Shown in pieces: positions 1-7,479 of a DNA stretch of 19,027 bases. Below the pieces are notes generated by a model. It was not told the DNA's origin. It worked only from the letters and a program-made list of their open reading frames with translations, and searched no databases. Position numbers and translations under genes: made by a program. The stretch is taken from NCBI GenBank assembly GCA_052139835.1, contig JBKQVT010000135.1, positions 1 to 19,027 on the forward strand. The letters run 5' to 3'. The stretch comes from JBKQVT01 sp052139835. GTDB taxonomy: Bacteria; Planctomycetota; Planctomycetia; Pirellulales; Thermoguttaceae. Position 1 is the stretch's first letter, and each line of letters opens with the position of its first letter.

Positions 1-71
1 TACACACGCGGAGGATCGTCTTTTTTTGCCCCCATGGGAACCGCAATTCCGCGGCCCGCTCCTAAAGCCAG

Positions 72-100
72 TACACAACAGCACTTGTCCATGCTATCAT
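72..100 (+). promoter_or_regulatory. Candidate sigma-70-type promoter for the apgM-like gene
   Basis: A -35-like TACACA (72-77) and a -10-like TATCAT (95-100) are separated by 17 nt. This would start transcription near 107 and give a leader of roughly 95 nt that contains the heptamer repeats. The match is moderate (four and five of six consensus bases), so this is a pattern-based call. Nothing else in 1-71 is recognisable apart from a run of seven T at about 21-27. Confidence 0.4.
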
Positions 101-123
101 CACGCTAAGTGGCGCTGCCCAAC

Positions 124-202
124 TAAGGATTAAGGATGAAGGATAAAGGATAAAACCCTTTCAGCCTGGTCCTTGATCCTTCATCCTTGATCCTTCATCC
201 TT
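124..202. repeat. Inverted array of 7-nt AAGGATN repeats in the leader of the apgM-like gene
   Basis: Four tandem heptamers of the form AAGGATN run from 125 to about 152. Four and a half more run in inverted orientation (TCCTT/ATCCTTN) from about 170 to 202 and end directly against the ATG at 203. The variable base is the seventh of each unit, so the two arms can pair with about six matches in every seven positions around a loop of about 17-18 nt. The purine arm contains Shine-Dalgarno-like AAGGA copies, but they lie over 50 nt upstream. The bases just before the start codon are pyrimidine-rich, so the gene has no usual ribosome binding site. It could be a dispersed simple repeat or a translation-control hairpin. 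Confidence 0.75.
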
Positions 203-1408
203 ATGAGATTCGTCCTCATCATTCCCGACGGATCGGCCGACGAGCCGCAAGACTGCCTGGGCGGCAAGACGCCGCTGGAGGCGGCCGGGCTGCCGGCGAT
301 GGATGCCGTGGCGGCCGCCGGCGTGGTGGGCCGCGCCAACCATACCCCCCCTGCCCTCCCCGCCGGCTCCGACGTGGCCAACCTCAGCCTGCTGGGCTAT
401 AACCCCCTGGAACACTTCACCGGCCGCGCCCCGCTGGAGGCCGCCGCCAGCGGCATCGAGCTCGGGCCCGACGATTGGGCCGTCCGCTGCAACCTCGTCA
501 CCATCGAGGGCGGCCTGATGCGCGAGTATACGGCCGGGCATATCTCCAGCGCGGAGGCCGCCGCCTTGTTGGAAACCGTCCAACAGCGGCTGGGCAGCGA
601 CCGCTTGCAGTTCTATCCCGGCGTGAGCTATCGCAACCTGCTGGTGGTCCGCGGCGGCGGCCAGCCCGCTTCCTTCTCGCCCCAGACCCTCGCCACCCCG
701 CCCCATGATCTGACCGACCAGCCGGTGGCGGGCGGCTATCCCCGCGGGCCCGGCAGCGAACTGCTGGTGCGATTGATGGACCAGAGCGCGGCCCTCTTCG
801 CCGAGCATCCGGTGAACGTCGCCCGGCGGGCGAGCGGCAAGCCGCCCGCCACCCACATCTGGCTCTGGGGCCTGGGACGCGTCCCCCGGCTGACCCCCTT
901 CGCCCAACTGCACGGCAAGCAAGGGGCGATGATTACCGCCGTGGACTTGTTGCGCGGGCTGGCCAAGCTCATCGGCTGGCGGCGAATCGACGTGCCCGGC
1001 GCCACCGGCTACATCGACACCGATTATGCCGCCAAGGGGCGCTATGCGGTGGCGGCCTTGAAGGACACGGACTTCGTCTGCGTCCACGTCGAGGCGACCG
1101 ACGAGGCCTCGCACCAGGGCGACGCGGCCGCCAAGATCGAGGCCCTCCGGCAGATCGACCGGCACATCGTCGGCCCGCTCTCGGCGGCGGTCCGTGCCGC
1201 CCACGACGCCCGCATCCTCATCAGTCCCGATCATCCGACGTTTCTTCGCACGCGGACGCACAGTTACGGCGACGTGCCCTTTGCGATGGCCGGTGTGGGC
1301 ATCGAGCCCGACGCCGCCGTGCATTACGACGATCCGACGGCCGCCCGTTCGTCGCTCGTATTCCCCGAGGGCTGGAAGCTGATGGGGCACTTCCTGGGGG
1401 AGAAGTAG
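203..1408 (+). CDS. apgM: ApgM-family alkaline-phosphatase-fold enzyme: cofactor-independent phosphoglycerate mutase or proposed homoserine kinase
   Basis: This is a 401-residue protein of the short, archaeal-type 2,3-bisphosphoglycerate-independent phosphoglycerate mutase family, in the alkaline phosphatase superfamily. That family interconverts 2- and 3-phosphoglycerate in the cytoplasm. The start is fixed by the N-terminal strand MRFVLIIPDG with metal ligand Asp9. Ser56 in GSDVANLSLLGY is the expected nucleophile. Metal-binding motifs HVEATDEASHQGD (about 294-306) and SPDHP (about 342-346) follow, with a further His in THSYGD. Length matches the family. The bacterial subgroup with this architecture has also been proposed to act as an alternative homoserine kinase in genomes lacking ThrB, and the sequence alone does not decide. 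The gene stands alone, has no Shine-Dalgarno sequence and is preceded by an inverted heptamer repeat. It converges on the sigma-factor operon. Confidence 0.88.
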   Translation: MRFVLIIPDGSADEPQDCLGGKTPLEAAGLPAMDAVAAAGVVGRANHTPPALPAGSDVANLSLLGYNPLEHFTGRAPLEAAASGIELGPDDWAVRCNLVTIEGGLMREYTAGHISSAEAAALLETVQQRLGSDRLQFYPGVSYRNLLVVRGGGQPASFSPQTLATPPHDLTDQPVAGGYPRGPGSELLVRLMDQSAALFAEHPVNVARRASGKPPATHIWLWGLGRVPRLTPFAQLHGKQGAMITAVDLLRGLAKLIGWRRIDVPGATGYIDTDYAAKGRYAVAALKDTDFVCVHVEATDEASHQGDAAAKIEALRQIDRHIVGPLSAAVRAAHDARILISPDHPTFLRTRTHSYGDVPFAMAGVGIEPDAAVHYDDPTAARSSLVFPEGWKLMGHFLGEK

Positions 1409-1426
1409 GTTATGCTTTAGCATAAC
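1409..1426. terminator. Perfect palindrome directly after the apgM-like stop codon
   Basis: GTTATGCTTTAGCATAAC is a perfect inverted repeat (7 bp stem with a TTTA loop, or 8 bp around TT). It begins one base after the TAG at 1406-1408 and lies 8 nt before the end of the convergent gene at 1434. It has no T tract, so classical intrinsic termination is uncertain. Its position between convergent genes suggests a bidirectional transcript end or a dispersed palindromic unit. Confidence 0.55.
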
Positions 1427-1433
1427 GGGGCGG

Positions 1434-1943
1434 CTAACGCTCGGGCTCAGACGCATCCAGAGGCAAGCGATCGGTCAGGGCCTCCGCGGCCAGGCGGGCG
1501 TCCTCGTCCAGATACGCCAACTGCTGATCGATCGCGACCGAATCCACCAGGCCGCCGATCCTGTCGGTCGCCTGGTCGGCCAGATCGGTGCACGCCTCGA
1601 TGTCTGCCGCCACGGTATCGGGCGCGTCGATTGTGGAGGGCGTTTGGGCGGCGCCCGCCTGGGCGACAACCTGGCGCGGGTTGCTCTGGCGCTGGGGCGA
1701 AGGCCGGAGCACGCGCCACCCCAGGGCGGCGGCCGCGAGGGCACAGGCCGCGGAAACGGCCACGATCAAGGCCCGCGCGAGCCGCCGATTTCGCCCGCGG
1801 CGACCAGCCGGCCGCGCGTCGGCGGGGAGATTTTGGATCGCTTCGAGCACGCGCGTGTGCAGGGCTTCAGAAAACGGCGGCCGCGACTGGCTCGCCTCGC
1901 GCCGCAACCGCTCGGCGAGGATTTTCTCGGATTCAGGGGACAT
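1434..1943 (-). CDS. Small single-pass membrane protein next to the ECF sigma factor; putative anti-sigma regulator
   Basis: This 169-residue protein has no family I recognise by sequence. The N-terminal 50 residues are charged and polar with a likely helix (SEKILAERLRREASQS). A basic patch (RRGRNRRLAR) precedes one hydrophobic segment at about 57-77. An Ala/Gln-rich linker and an acidic, Asp-rich C-terminal domain follow, predicted outside if the basic-inside rule holds. No HxxxCxxC zinc anti-sigma motif is visible. The start at 1943 is chosen because GGAGG lies 6 nt upstream of that ATG; an upstream extension in frame overlaps more of the sigma gene. Its first 11 nt overlap the 3' end of the sigma gene, so translation is probably coupled. 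The cytoplasmic N-terminus, single membrane pass and position after an ECF sigma gene fit an anti-sigma role, but that role is inferred from context. Confidence 0.7.
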   Translation of the reverse strand: MSPESEKILAERLRREASQSRPPFSEALHTRVLEAIQNLPADARPAGRRGRNRRLARALIVAVSAACALAAAALGWRVLRPSPQRQSNPRQVVAQAGAAQTPSTIDAPDTVAADIEACTDLADQATDRIGGLVDSVAIDQQLAYLDEDARLAAEALTDRLPLDASEPER

Positions 1944-2577
1944 AGGGGGCCTCCATCGCCGCGGCAGCGGACGCTTCCTCGTGCCTGGCCGTCCGAGGAG
2001 GCCGCGGCTCACGATTCTCCTCGGGGTCTTGCAGCAGGGGCAGTAGCTTCTTTCGGGCGCGAAAGATCATGGTCTTGACCGCGACGCGGGACGAGCCGAG
2101 GATCCAGGCGATTTCGCGCATCGGCGTGTCCTCGACGTAGTGGAGCCAGAGGGCGGTGAATTGCTCTTCGGAAAGGACCGCCGCCGCCGTGGCCCAGAGG
2201 CGGCCGCCGCTCTCCGCGGCCATGGTGCCCGTGGCCGGACCCGGCGCCGACGATTCGACCGCCGCCAGGTCCTCCGCGCCGCCCGCCGGCCGCCGACGGC
2301 GATGGTGGTTGATGGCCGTGCGACGGGCGATCGTGAACAGCCACGCGGTAAACGGCCATCGCCCGCGGTAACGGTGCAATTGCTCGTAGGCGCGCAGGAA
2401 CGTTTCCTGGGCCAGGTCTTCGGCGTCGCGAGGACCGACCCGTTGTTGCAGGAAGTGCAGCACGCGCCGCTGGAACCGCCGCAATAACTGGTCGAGGCTG
2501 GCGCGGCACCCCTGCTGGGCCCGGCGGGCGAGTTCCTCGTCGCTCGGCGACGCGCCGGCGGGGTTATCGCTTGTCAT
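1933..2577 (-). CDS. ECF-type RNA polymerase sigma factor
   Basis: This 214-residue sigma-70-family protein has only regions 2 and 4, as expected of extracytoplasmic-function sigma factors. Region 2 spans about 20-95 with DAEDLAQETFLRAYEQLHRY (core binding and -10 recognition) and WPFTAWLFTIARRTAINHHR. Region 4 spans about 128-185 with LSEEQFTALWLHYVEDTPMR followed by a helix-turn-helix, REIAWILGSSRVAVKTMIFR, that would read the -35 element. A Pro/Ala/Glu-rich tail of about 25 residues ends the protein. The gene overlaps the upstream exported-protein gene by 14 nt and the downstream membrane-protein gene by 11 nt, so the three are almost certainly one transcript. It directs RNA polymerase to a regulon not visible here. 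No clear copy of a cognate ECF promoter was found upstream of the operon. Confidence 0.92.
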   Translation of the reverse strand: MTSDNPAGASPSDEELARRAQQGCRASLDQLLRRFQRRVLHFLQQRVGPRDAEDLAQETFLRAYEQLHRYRGRWPFTAWLFTIARRTAINHHRRRRPAGGAEDLAAVESSAPGPATGTMAAESGGRLWATAAAVLSEEQFTALWLHYVEDTPMREIAWILGSSRVAVKTMIFRARKKLLPLLQDPEENREPRPPRTARHEEASAAAAMEAPYVP

Positions 2578-3541
2578 TCCGGCCGCTCCCCCACGCTCGC
2601 TTCGAATGCGGGAAAGACATCGCTCTCAGGCAGGCCTTCTGGATCTCGCTCCAGACCTCGTCGGCGGAAACACGCCATTGGATCGTGACCGTCGAACCCG
2701 ACGCCGACACCTTCACGGCGTCGAACAGTTTCGCGGGAAATGCCTCGTTCCCGCCGTACTGGAGCCACGCCATGGCACAACCGCCCTCGATCACCTTCTC
2801 GATATTCGCGGCGGCCTTGTCCGACTTGGCCACAACGGCGACATCCCCGAACACCTCGGCGTGGGACTCGCCGATCGCAATGTCGAACGACTCGATTTGC
2901 TTGACCACCGCTGCGTGGTGGGGAAGCTTCGCATCGGCCAACCCGACGCCCCGGATCACGAGGATCGCATCCGCCGGCGTCTTGGCTGCCAACGTCGAGG
3001 TCTTTCCGGCAAGGCTCGCTTTCTTGCCGTCCAGGACGTCCAATGCCGACGTCAGCTCGTCGATGCCGCTGGCAAACACCAGCAAGTCCGACTTGTAGAA
3101 GGCGCCCCAGACGGTGCGGCTTTGTCCGTGGCCCTTGGCGGTCCAACTGTGCAGGTCGTACGACTGGTACTTCACGACCTTGTGGTCCGGGGCCTTCTCG
3201 GCCATGTCCAAGAGGCGCTTCTGGTCGAACTTGGCCTGGACAATCAACACGCCGGCCGGCTTGCCGTGTTCCTTGCCGTAGGCGGTCAGCCCGTGCAGGT
3301 CCTTGCCGGGGTCCATGCCGATCTTCTCGCGAAGCCTGTCCATGTGGGATTGGGCGTCCACGTGCATTTCGAGGACCTTCTTCCGGGCCTTCTCGGCGAG
3401 GGTGGACGCGTGCAGGGCATCCACGTCGACATGGACCACCCATTGGGCGTTATCGGCGACGTGCGCAGGGTTGAGCGGCTCGGCCCGGAGCAGGCCGGCG
3501 CCTCCCAAAATAATGACAACCGCGCAGCTTAGGATTCGCAT
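2564..3541 (-). CDS. Exported protein of unknown function, first gene of the sigma-factor operon
   Basis: This 325-residue protein starts with a clear Sec signal peptide (MRILSCAVVIILGGAGLLRA, cleavage probably after AxA-like LRA about residue 20). The mature part is soluble and alternates strand- and helix-like stretches, beginning NAQWVVHVDVDALHAS. I do not assign a named family, though similar exported proteins beginning with a 'VVHVDVDAL' strand are familiar from planctomycetes. There are no obvious catalytic motifs and Cys is rare. The start at 3541 is preferred because AGGTGG sits 3-4 nt before it; an in-frame ATG at 3553 has a poorly spaced AAGGA. Its stop codon region overlaps the sigma gene by 14 nt. 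An exported head gene translated with an ECF sigma factor suggests it is either the sensor or a target of the envelope response, but this is inference. Confidence 0.78.
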   Translation of the reverse strand: MRILSCAVVIILGGAGLLRAEPLNPAHVADNAQWVVHVDVDALHASTLAEKARKKVLEMHVDAQSHMDRLREKIGMDPGKDLHGLTAYGKEHGKPAGVLIVQAKFDQKRLLDMAEKAPDHKVVKYQSYDLHSWTAKGHGQSRTVWGAFYKSDLLVFASGIDELTSALDVLDGKKASLAGKTSTLAAKTPADAILVIRGVGLADAKLPHHAAVVKQIESFDIAIGESHAEVFGDVAVVAKSDKAAANIEKVIEGGCAMAWLQYGGNEAFPAKLFDAVKVSASGSTVTIQWRVSADEVWSEIQKACLRAMSFPHSKRAWGSGRNDKR

Positions 3542-3588
3542 GTTCCACCTCATGTCCTTGGGTTTGTGTTGGCGACTGGTTCCGACTC

Positions 3589-3594
3589 AGTATA
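3589..3594 (-). promoter_or_regulatory. Possible -10 element of the sigma-factor operon
   Basis: TATACT on the minus strand would place a start site near 3582, about 40 nt before the ATG at 3541. The sequence 17 nt further upstream (TAACCA) is a poor -35 element. This is a weak call that could be replaced by an ECF-type promoter recognised by the operon's own sigma factor. Confidence 0.25.
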
Positions 3595-3685
3595 CACGTC
3601 GGGAAGGGGTTTGGTTACACAACGGGCGTTTTTTTGGCCCGAAATGCCGGCGCGTTGCCGCGCACAACGCGTCGAGGAGGTGTCG

Positions 3686-3715
3686 TTGACCGCGGCAGCC
3701 GCCCTCCACTAAAAT
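3686..3715 (+). promoter_or_regulatory. Candidate promoter of the rluA-like gene, predicting a leaderless transcript
   Basis: TTGACC (3686-3691) and TAAAAT (3710-3715) are each five-of-six matches to sigma-70 consensus and are 18 nt apart. The expected start site falls at about 3722, the A of the first ATG. No Shine-Dalgarno sequence lies between promoter and start, which agrees with leaderless or very short-leader translation. Confidence 0.5.
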
Positions 3716-3721
3716 TTGCGA

Positions 3722-4756
3722 ATGGGAAAAATGGAGAAAAAGGACCAGGAGCAGCCGGGGTTCCGCAATTATCACCTGACGGCGGCGCAGGACGGCCTGG
3801 CCTTGAACGCCGTGCTGCGGCAGGCGCTGGCCAGCGAGTCGTGGTCGGCAGTCCGCCGCCTGATCCAAAACCGCCACGTCCAGATCAACGGCAACCTCGC
3901 GACCGACGAGGGCCGCAGGCTCAAGGCCGGCGACGTGGTCAAGGTGTGGCAAGAGCCGCGGGCCGCCCCGCCGCGGGCCGAAGACGTAGTGATCCGCCAC
4001 CTCGACGCGCACCTGGTGGTCGTGGAGAAGCCCGCCGGCGTGACCACCGTCCGTCACAGCGAGGAGCAATCGTGGTCGCCGCGGCGGCGACAGATTCAGC
4101 CCACCCTCGACGAGATCGTCCGCCGCATCCTGGGCCGGAAGACCTCGCGGAAGCCGCCGGGCCGCGGGGGCAGGCCGGGCCGATCCGGCCAGGGATTGCG
4201 CGTCCGTGCCGTCCATCGCCTCGACCGCGACACCAGCGGCCTGATGATCCTGGCCCTCAGCGCCGAGGGCGAACGCCGGCTCGTGCAGATGTTCCGCAAG
4301 CACAAGGTCCGCCGCGTCTACCAGGCGATCGTCCTGGGCCGCGTCGAGGCGCAGACGTTCGTCTCGCAGCTCGTCCGCGACCGGGGCGACAAGCGCCGCG
4401 GGAGCACGTCGCTTCCCGGCATCGGCAAGCGGGCGGTGACCCACGTCCGCCCGCTGGAATTCCTCGAAGGCTACACCCTGCTGGAGTGCCGGCTGGAGAC
4501 CGGGCGGACGCACCAGATTCGCATTCACCTGGCCGAGGCGGGGCATCCGGTCTGCGGCGAGAAGGTCTACAACCAGCCGCTCTTCCGCCCGCCGGTGGCC
4601 GACCCCAGCGGCGCGACGCGGCAGGCGCTGCACGCCGCCGAACTGGCGCTCGACCATCCGATCAGCGGCGAGACGCTGTCGTTTACCATGCCGCTGCCGG
4701 CCGACATGGCGCGGCTGCTGGTGCGCTTGCGCGGGGGCGGGCAACCGCGGGGATAA
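3722..4756 (+). CDS. RluA-family RNA pseudouridine synthase with N-terminal S4 domain
   Basis: This 344-residue protein isomerises uridine to pseudouridine in rRNA or tRNA in the cytoplasm. An S4 RNA-binding domain spans about 27-80 (LNAVLRQAL...VQINGNLATDEGRRLKAGD). The catalytic domain follows, with VVVEKPAGVTTV (about 99-110), the hallmark HRLDRDTSGL (165-174, catalytic Asp168), and RLETGRTHQIRIHL near 265. A basic, Gly/Pro-rich insertion of about 45 residues (115-160) separates the first two catalytic motifs; loops there vary in this family. Which RluA subfamily (RluC, RluD or other) cannot be told from sequence alone. Two in-frame ATGs (3722 and 3731) are possible; 3722 coincides with the predicted transcription start. 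The stop codon lies in the loop of a perfect hairpin shared with the convergent kinase gene. Confidence 0.93.
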   Translation: MGKMEKKDQEQPGFRNYHLTAAQDGLALNAVLRQALASESWSAVRRLIQNRHVQINGNLATDEGRRLKAGDVVKVWQEPRAAPPRAEDVVIRHLDAHLVVVEKPAGVTTVRHSEEQSWSPRRRQIQPTLDEIVRRILGRKTSRKPPGRGGRPGRSGQGLRVRAVHRLDRDTSGLMILALSAEGERRLVQMFRKHKVRRVYQAIVLGRVEAQTFVSQLVRDRGDKRRGSTSLPGIGKRAVTHVRPLEFLEGYTLLECRLETGRTHQIRIHLAEAGHPVCGEKVYNQPLFRPPVADPSGATRQALHAAELALDHPISGETLSFTMPLPADMARLLVRLRGGGQPRG

Positions 4757-4765
4757 ACCCCGCGG
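4745..4765. terminator. GC-rich perfect hairpin between convergent genes, holding the rluA-like stop codon
   Basis: Arms CCGCGGGG (4745-4752) and CCCCGCGG (4758-4765) flank the 5-nt loop ATAAA, which contains the TAA stop (4754-4756). The next gene on the opposite strand ends at 4771. There is no T tract on either side, so it may act as a bidirectional Rho-independent-like stop, a 3'-end stabiliser, or be a dispersed palindrome that was captured as a gene end. Confidence 0.6.
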
Positions 4766-4770
4766 CTCGC

Positions 4771-6573
4771 TTACGGCCCGTCATTGATCGGCAGGTGAAT
4801 GGCGAAGGTGCTCCCTTGGCCGACGGCGCTTTCCACGGTGGCGCGGCCGCCGTGCGACTGGGCGATGTGCTTGACGATCGCCAGGCCGAGGCCGGTGCCG
4901 CCGAGCTTGCGGCTGCGGGCCGGGTCCACGCGATAGAAGCGCTCGAAGATCCGCCCCAGGTGCTCGCGGCCAATCCCGCAACCATGGTCCTGCACGCGAA
5001 TCATCACCGCCCCGCTGCCGCGGAGCGCGTCGATGACGATGGCCTGCTCGGCGGGGCTGTACTTGATGGCGTTGTCGATGAGGTTGATCACCGCCTGCTC
5101 CAACAGCGGCGCGTTGATCGCCGCCAGGAGGTTTTCCGGGCAGGTCAATTCCAGGCGGATGTTCTTCTCGGCGGCCTTGAAGCGGCAGGCCTCGACCGCC
5201 GCCTCCAACACCGGGCGGACGGGCCCGGAGGTCAAGGTGATCGCCGGCCGCTCCGCGTCCTGCTCGATCCGCGACAGCGTCAAGAGGTCCTCGAACAAGG
5301 CGTTCAGACGGTCGGTCTGCTGGGCCACGATTTCCAGGAACCGTTGCAACTCCGCCGGATCGTGCATGGCGCCGTCCAGCAGCGTCTCGACGAACCCCTT
5401 GATCGACGTGACCGGGGTGCGCAATTCGTGGGAGGCGTTGGCGACGAAATCGCGGCGGACCTTCTCCAGCTTCTTCAACTCCGTGACGTCGTGCAGGACC
5501 AGCAGCACGCCCAGCTTGCCCTCGCGGGCGTCCTGGAGCACGGTGCCGTTGACGTGCAGGACGCGCTCGCTCTTACCGCGGAGGACGATTTCGCTCTCGG
5601 CGGGTTGCTGCGAGGCCAGCACGGCGTCGGCCAACTGGTAGAGCTCGGTGCTGCGGATGATTTCCGGCAGGCTGCGGCCTTCGGCCTTGGCGGCGTCGAT
5701 GTTCACCAGCCGGGCGGCCGCCTGGTTGATGCGGATGACGCGGTCCTCGGCGTCGATGGCCAGCACCCCCTCGACCATGCTGGAGAGAATGGCCTCGCGC
5801 TCGTTGCGCTGCCGCAGGACCGCGCGGAGCTTGTCGTCCAGCTCGGCGGCCATGTGGTTGAGCGTCTCGGCCAGGGCGCCGATCTCCAGCGAATCGGCCA
5901 CCGGCAGACGGTGGGCGAGGTCTCCGCGGGCGAAGCGTTCGGCCCCCTGCTTGAGCTGCTCGAGCGGCCGGGCGATGCGGCGGGAATGCCAGAGGCTCAC
6001 TGCCGTCAGCAGCCCCGCCACCAGCAGGCTCCAGGCGGCGATGTGCAGTTGGATGGTGGAAAGGGCCGCGGCGGCGGCCGTCAGGGGGATCGCCGTCCGC
6101 ACCACCCCCAACTTGCGGCCGTCGGGCATCCCGCCCTGGCGCGAGAGCACCGCCCCATAGAGCATGTTCTCCTTCAGCGTAATACTGAGCCGGGGCGGCG
6201 AGGCGCCGCGGCCGTCCAGCATGGCGGCCATGAACTCGGGACGGTCGGCGTGATTTTCCATCTTCCCCGGCAAGAACTCGCTATCGCCCCTGACGGTCCC
6301 GTCGGTCAGAATGACGGTCAGCCGCGTATCGGCCTTCTTGCCGAGTTCCTGGCACAAGGCCTGGATGGCGGCCACGTCTGGCTTGTCGGCCGCCAGCAGG
6401 GGACGAAACTGGGGCTCGACCAGCGCGGCCCGCGCAATCAGGTCCTCGCCCGTCCGCTGGAGGTTGAATTGCCACAGCGCGTGCGAGGCATACAGCGCCA
6501 CGACCGCCAGCGAAACCAGCGTGATGACCAGGTAGGAAGGGTAAAGCTGCCAAAGCAAGCGTCGTTTTCGCAT
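4771..6573 (-). CDS. phoR: PhoR-like membrane sensor histidine kinase
   Basis: This 600-residue kinase has an N-terminal membrane helix (about 10-32), a roughly 140-residue extracytoplasmic domain, and a second helix (about 175-196). A HAMP domain (about 197-250) and a PAS domain (about 255-365) follow. The HisKA helix has phosphoacceptor His382 in NASHELRTPVTSIKG, and the HATPase_c domain carries the N box NLIDNAIKYS, G1 DHGCGIG, F box FERFYRVD and G2 GTGLGLAIVK. HAMP-PAS-HisKA-ATPase is the PhoR architecture, and the gene follows the pst transporter, so phosphate sensing is the likely role. No response regulator gene is adjacent. The start at 6573 (MRKRRLLW) is chosen because an in-frame upstream extension would translate a hairpin repeat; the Shine-Dalgarno match is weak. 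The 114 nt between pstB and this gene hold that repeat. Confidence 0.88.
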   Translation of the reverse strand: MRKRRLLWQLYPSYLVITLVSLAVVALYASHALWQFNLQRTGEDLIARAALVEPQFRPLLAADKPDVAAIQALCQELGKKADTRLTVILTDGTVRGDSEFLPGKMENHADRPEFMAAMLDGRGASPPRLSITLKENMLYGAVLSRQGGMPDGRKLGVVRTAIPLTAAAAALSTIQLHIAAWSLLVAGLLTAVSLWHSRRIARPLEQLKQGAERFARGDLAHRLPVADSLEIGALAETLNHMAAELDDKLRAVLRQRNEREAILSSMVEGVLAIDAEDRVIRINQAAARLVNIDAAKAEGRSLPEIIRSTELYQLADAVLASQQPAESEIVLRGKSERVLHVNGTVLQDAREGKLGVLLVLHDVTELKKLEKVRRDFVANASHELRTPVTSIKGFVETLLDGAMHDPAELQRFLEIVAQQTDRLNALFEDLLTLSRIEQDAERPAITLTSGPVRPVLEAAVEACRFKAAEKNIRLELTCPENLLAAINAPLLEQAVINLIDNAIKYSPAEQAIVIDALRGSGAVMIRVQDHGCGIGREHLGRIFERFYRVDPARSRKLGGTGLGLAIVKHIAQSHGGRATVESAVGQGSTFAIHLPINDGP

Positions 6574-6591
6574 GGCAATGATTCTCACATG

Positions 6592-6667
<76 letters not shown>

Positions 6668-6687
6668 GGCAATGCCTCTGGCGGATG

Positions 6688-7479
6688 TTAGCCGTAACGG
6701 CCCGTAATATACATTTCCGTTTCCTTCTCGCGCGGCGTATGGAAAATGGTCAGCGTCTTGTCGTGCTCGATGGTCCGCCCCAGGAGCATGAAGATGCACT
6801 CGTCGCTGGCGCGGCGGGCCTGGGCCATGTTGTGGGTGACGATCAGGATCGTGTACTTCTTCCGCAAGGCCCCGATCAGCGACTCGATCCCCTCGATCCC
6901 CTCGGCGTCCAGCGCCGAACAGGGCTCGTCCATGAGGATCACCCGCGGCTTCAGCGGCAGCAGCCGGGCGATGCACAGCTTCTGCTGGTGCCCGAGCGAC
7001 AGGTGGGTGGCGCTGCGCTTCAACTTGTCCTTGACCTCGTCCCAGAGCTGCACGTCGCGCAGGGCGGACTCGACCATCGCCTCCTGGTCGCTGCGGCTGT
7101 AGACGCCGCGGCCGACGTGCACGCGGACGCCGAAGAGCACGTTTTCCCGGATCGAGATGGGCAGGGGATTGGGCCGCTGAAAGACCATGCCCACGCACTT
7201 GCGCAGCTCGCTGAGCGAGACGTCGGGGTCGTAGATGTTCTTGCCGAGGATGGTGATTGCGCCCTGGGTGGTGACGTTTCCGTAGCGCTGGTTGATGCGG
7301 TTGAAGCAGCGCAGCAGCGTGGTCTTGCCGCAGCCGGAGGGGCCGATCAGCGCGGTGATGATCCCCGGCTTGATGTCCAGCGTGACGTCGCGCAGGGCCT
7401 GGAACTGGCCATACCAGAGGTTCAATCCCCGGGTCTGGATGCCGTGCCGTATGGGCGTCGTGACCGCCGCGGTCGCCAT
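6688..7479 (-). CDS. pstB: PstB-like ABC ATPase, subunit with intact nucleotide site but altered signature
   Basis: This 263-residue ATP-binding subunit belongs to a high-affinity phosphate importer. Walker A is GPSGCGKT (46-53) and the Q loop is VFQRPNPLP with Gln101. Walker B is VILMDEP with catalytic Glu185, the D loop is SALD (188-191), and the switch His216 sits in VTHNM; all match PstB. The ABC signature is unusual: LSLGH (160-164) in place of LSGGQ, although its Ser and second Gly remain. The start at 7479 overlaps the TAA of the upstream ATPase gene by one base (TAATG), so translation is coupled. An in-frame extension into that gene is ignored because it carries no PstB sequence. It probably pairs with the upstream ATPase, whose own defects are complementary. 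Confidence 0.92.
   Translation of the reverse strand: MATAAVTTPIRHGIQTRGLNLWYGQFQALRDVTLDIKPGIITALIGPSGCGKTTLLRCFNRINQRYGNVTTQGAITILGKNIYDPDVSLSELRKCVGMVFQRPNPLPISIRENVLFGVRVHVGRGVYSRSDQEAMVESALRDVQLWDEVKDKLKRSATHLSLGHQQKLCIARLLPLKPRVILMDEPCSALDAEGIEGIESLIGALRKKYTILIVTHNMAQARRASDECIFMLLGRTIEHDKTLTIFHTPREKETEMYITGRYG

Noticed and set aside
161..1456. Minus-strand open frame opposite the apgM-like gene
   Set aside because: Antisense to a full-length conserved enzyme and its N-terminus runs into the repeats.
3674..3712. Strong GAGGAGGTG followed by a GTG/TTG frame
   Set aside because: The frame stops after about ten codons and overlaps the likely promoter of the next gene, so it is not called as a gene.
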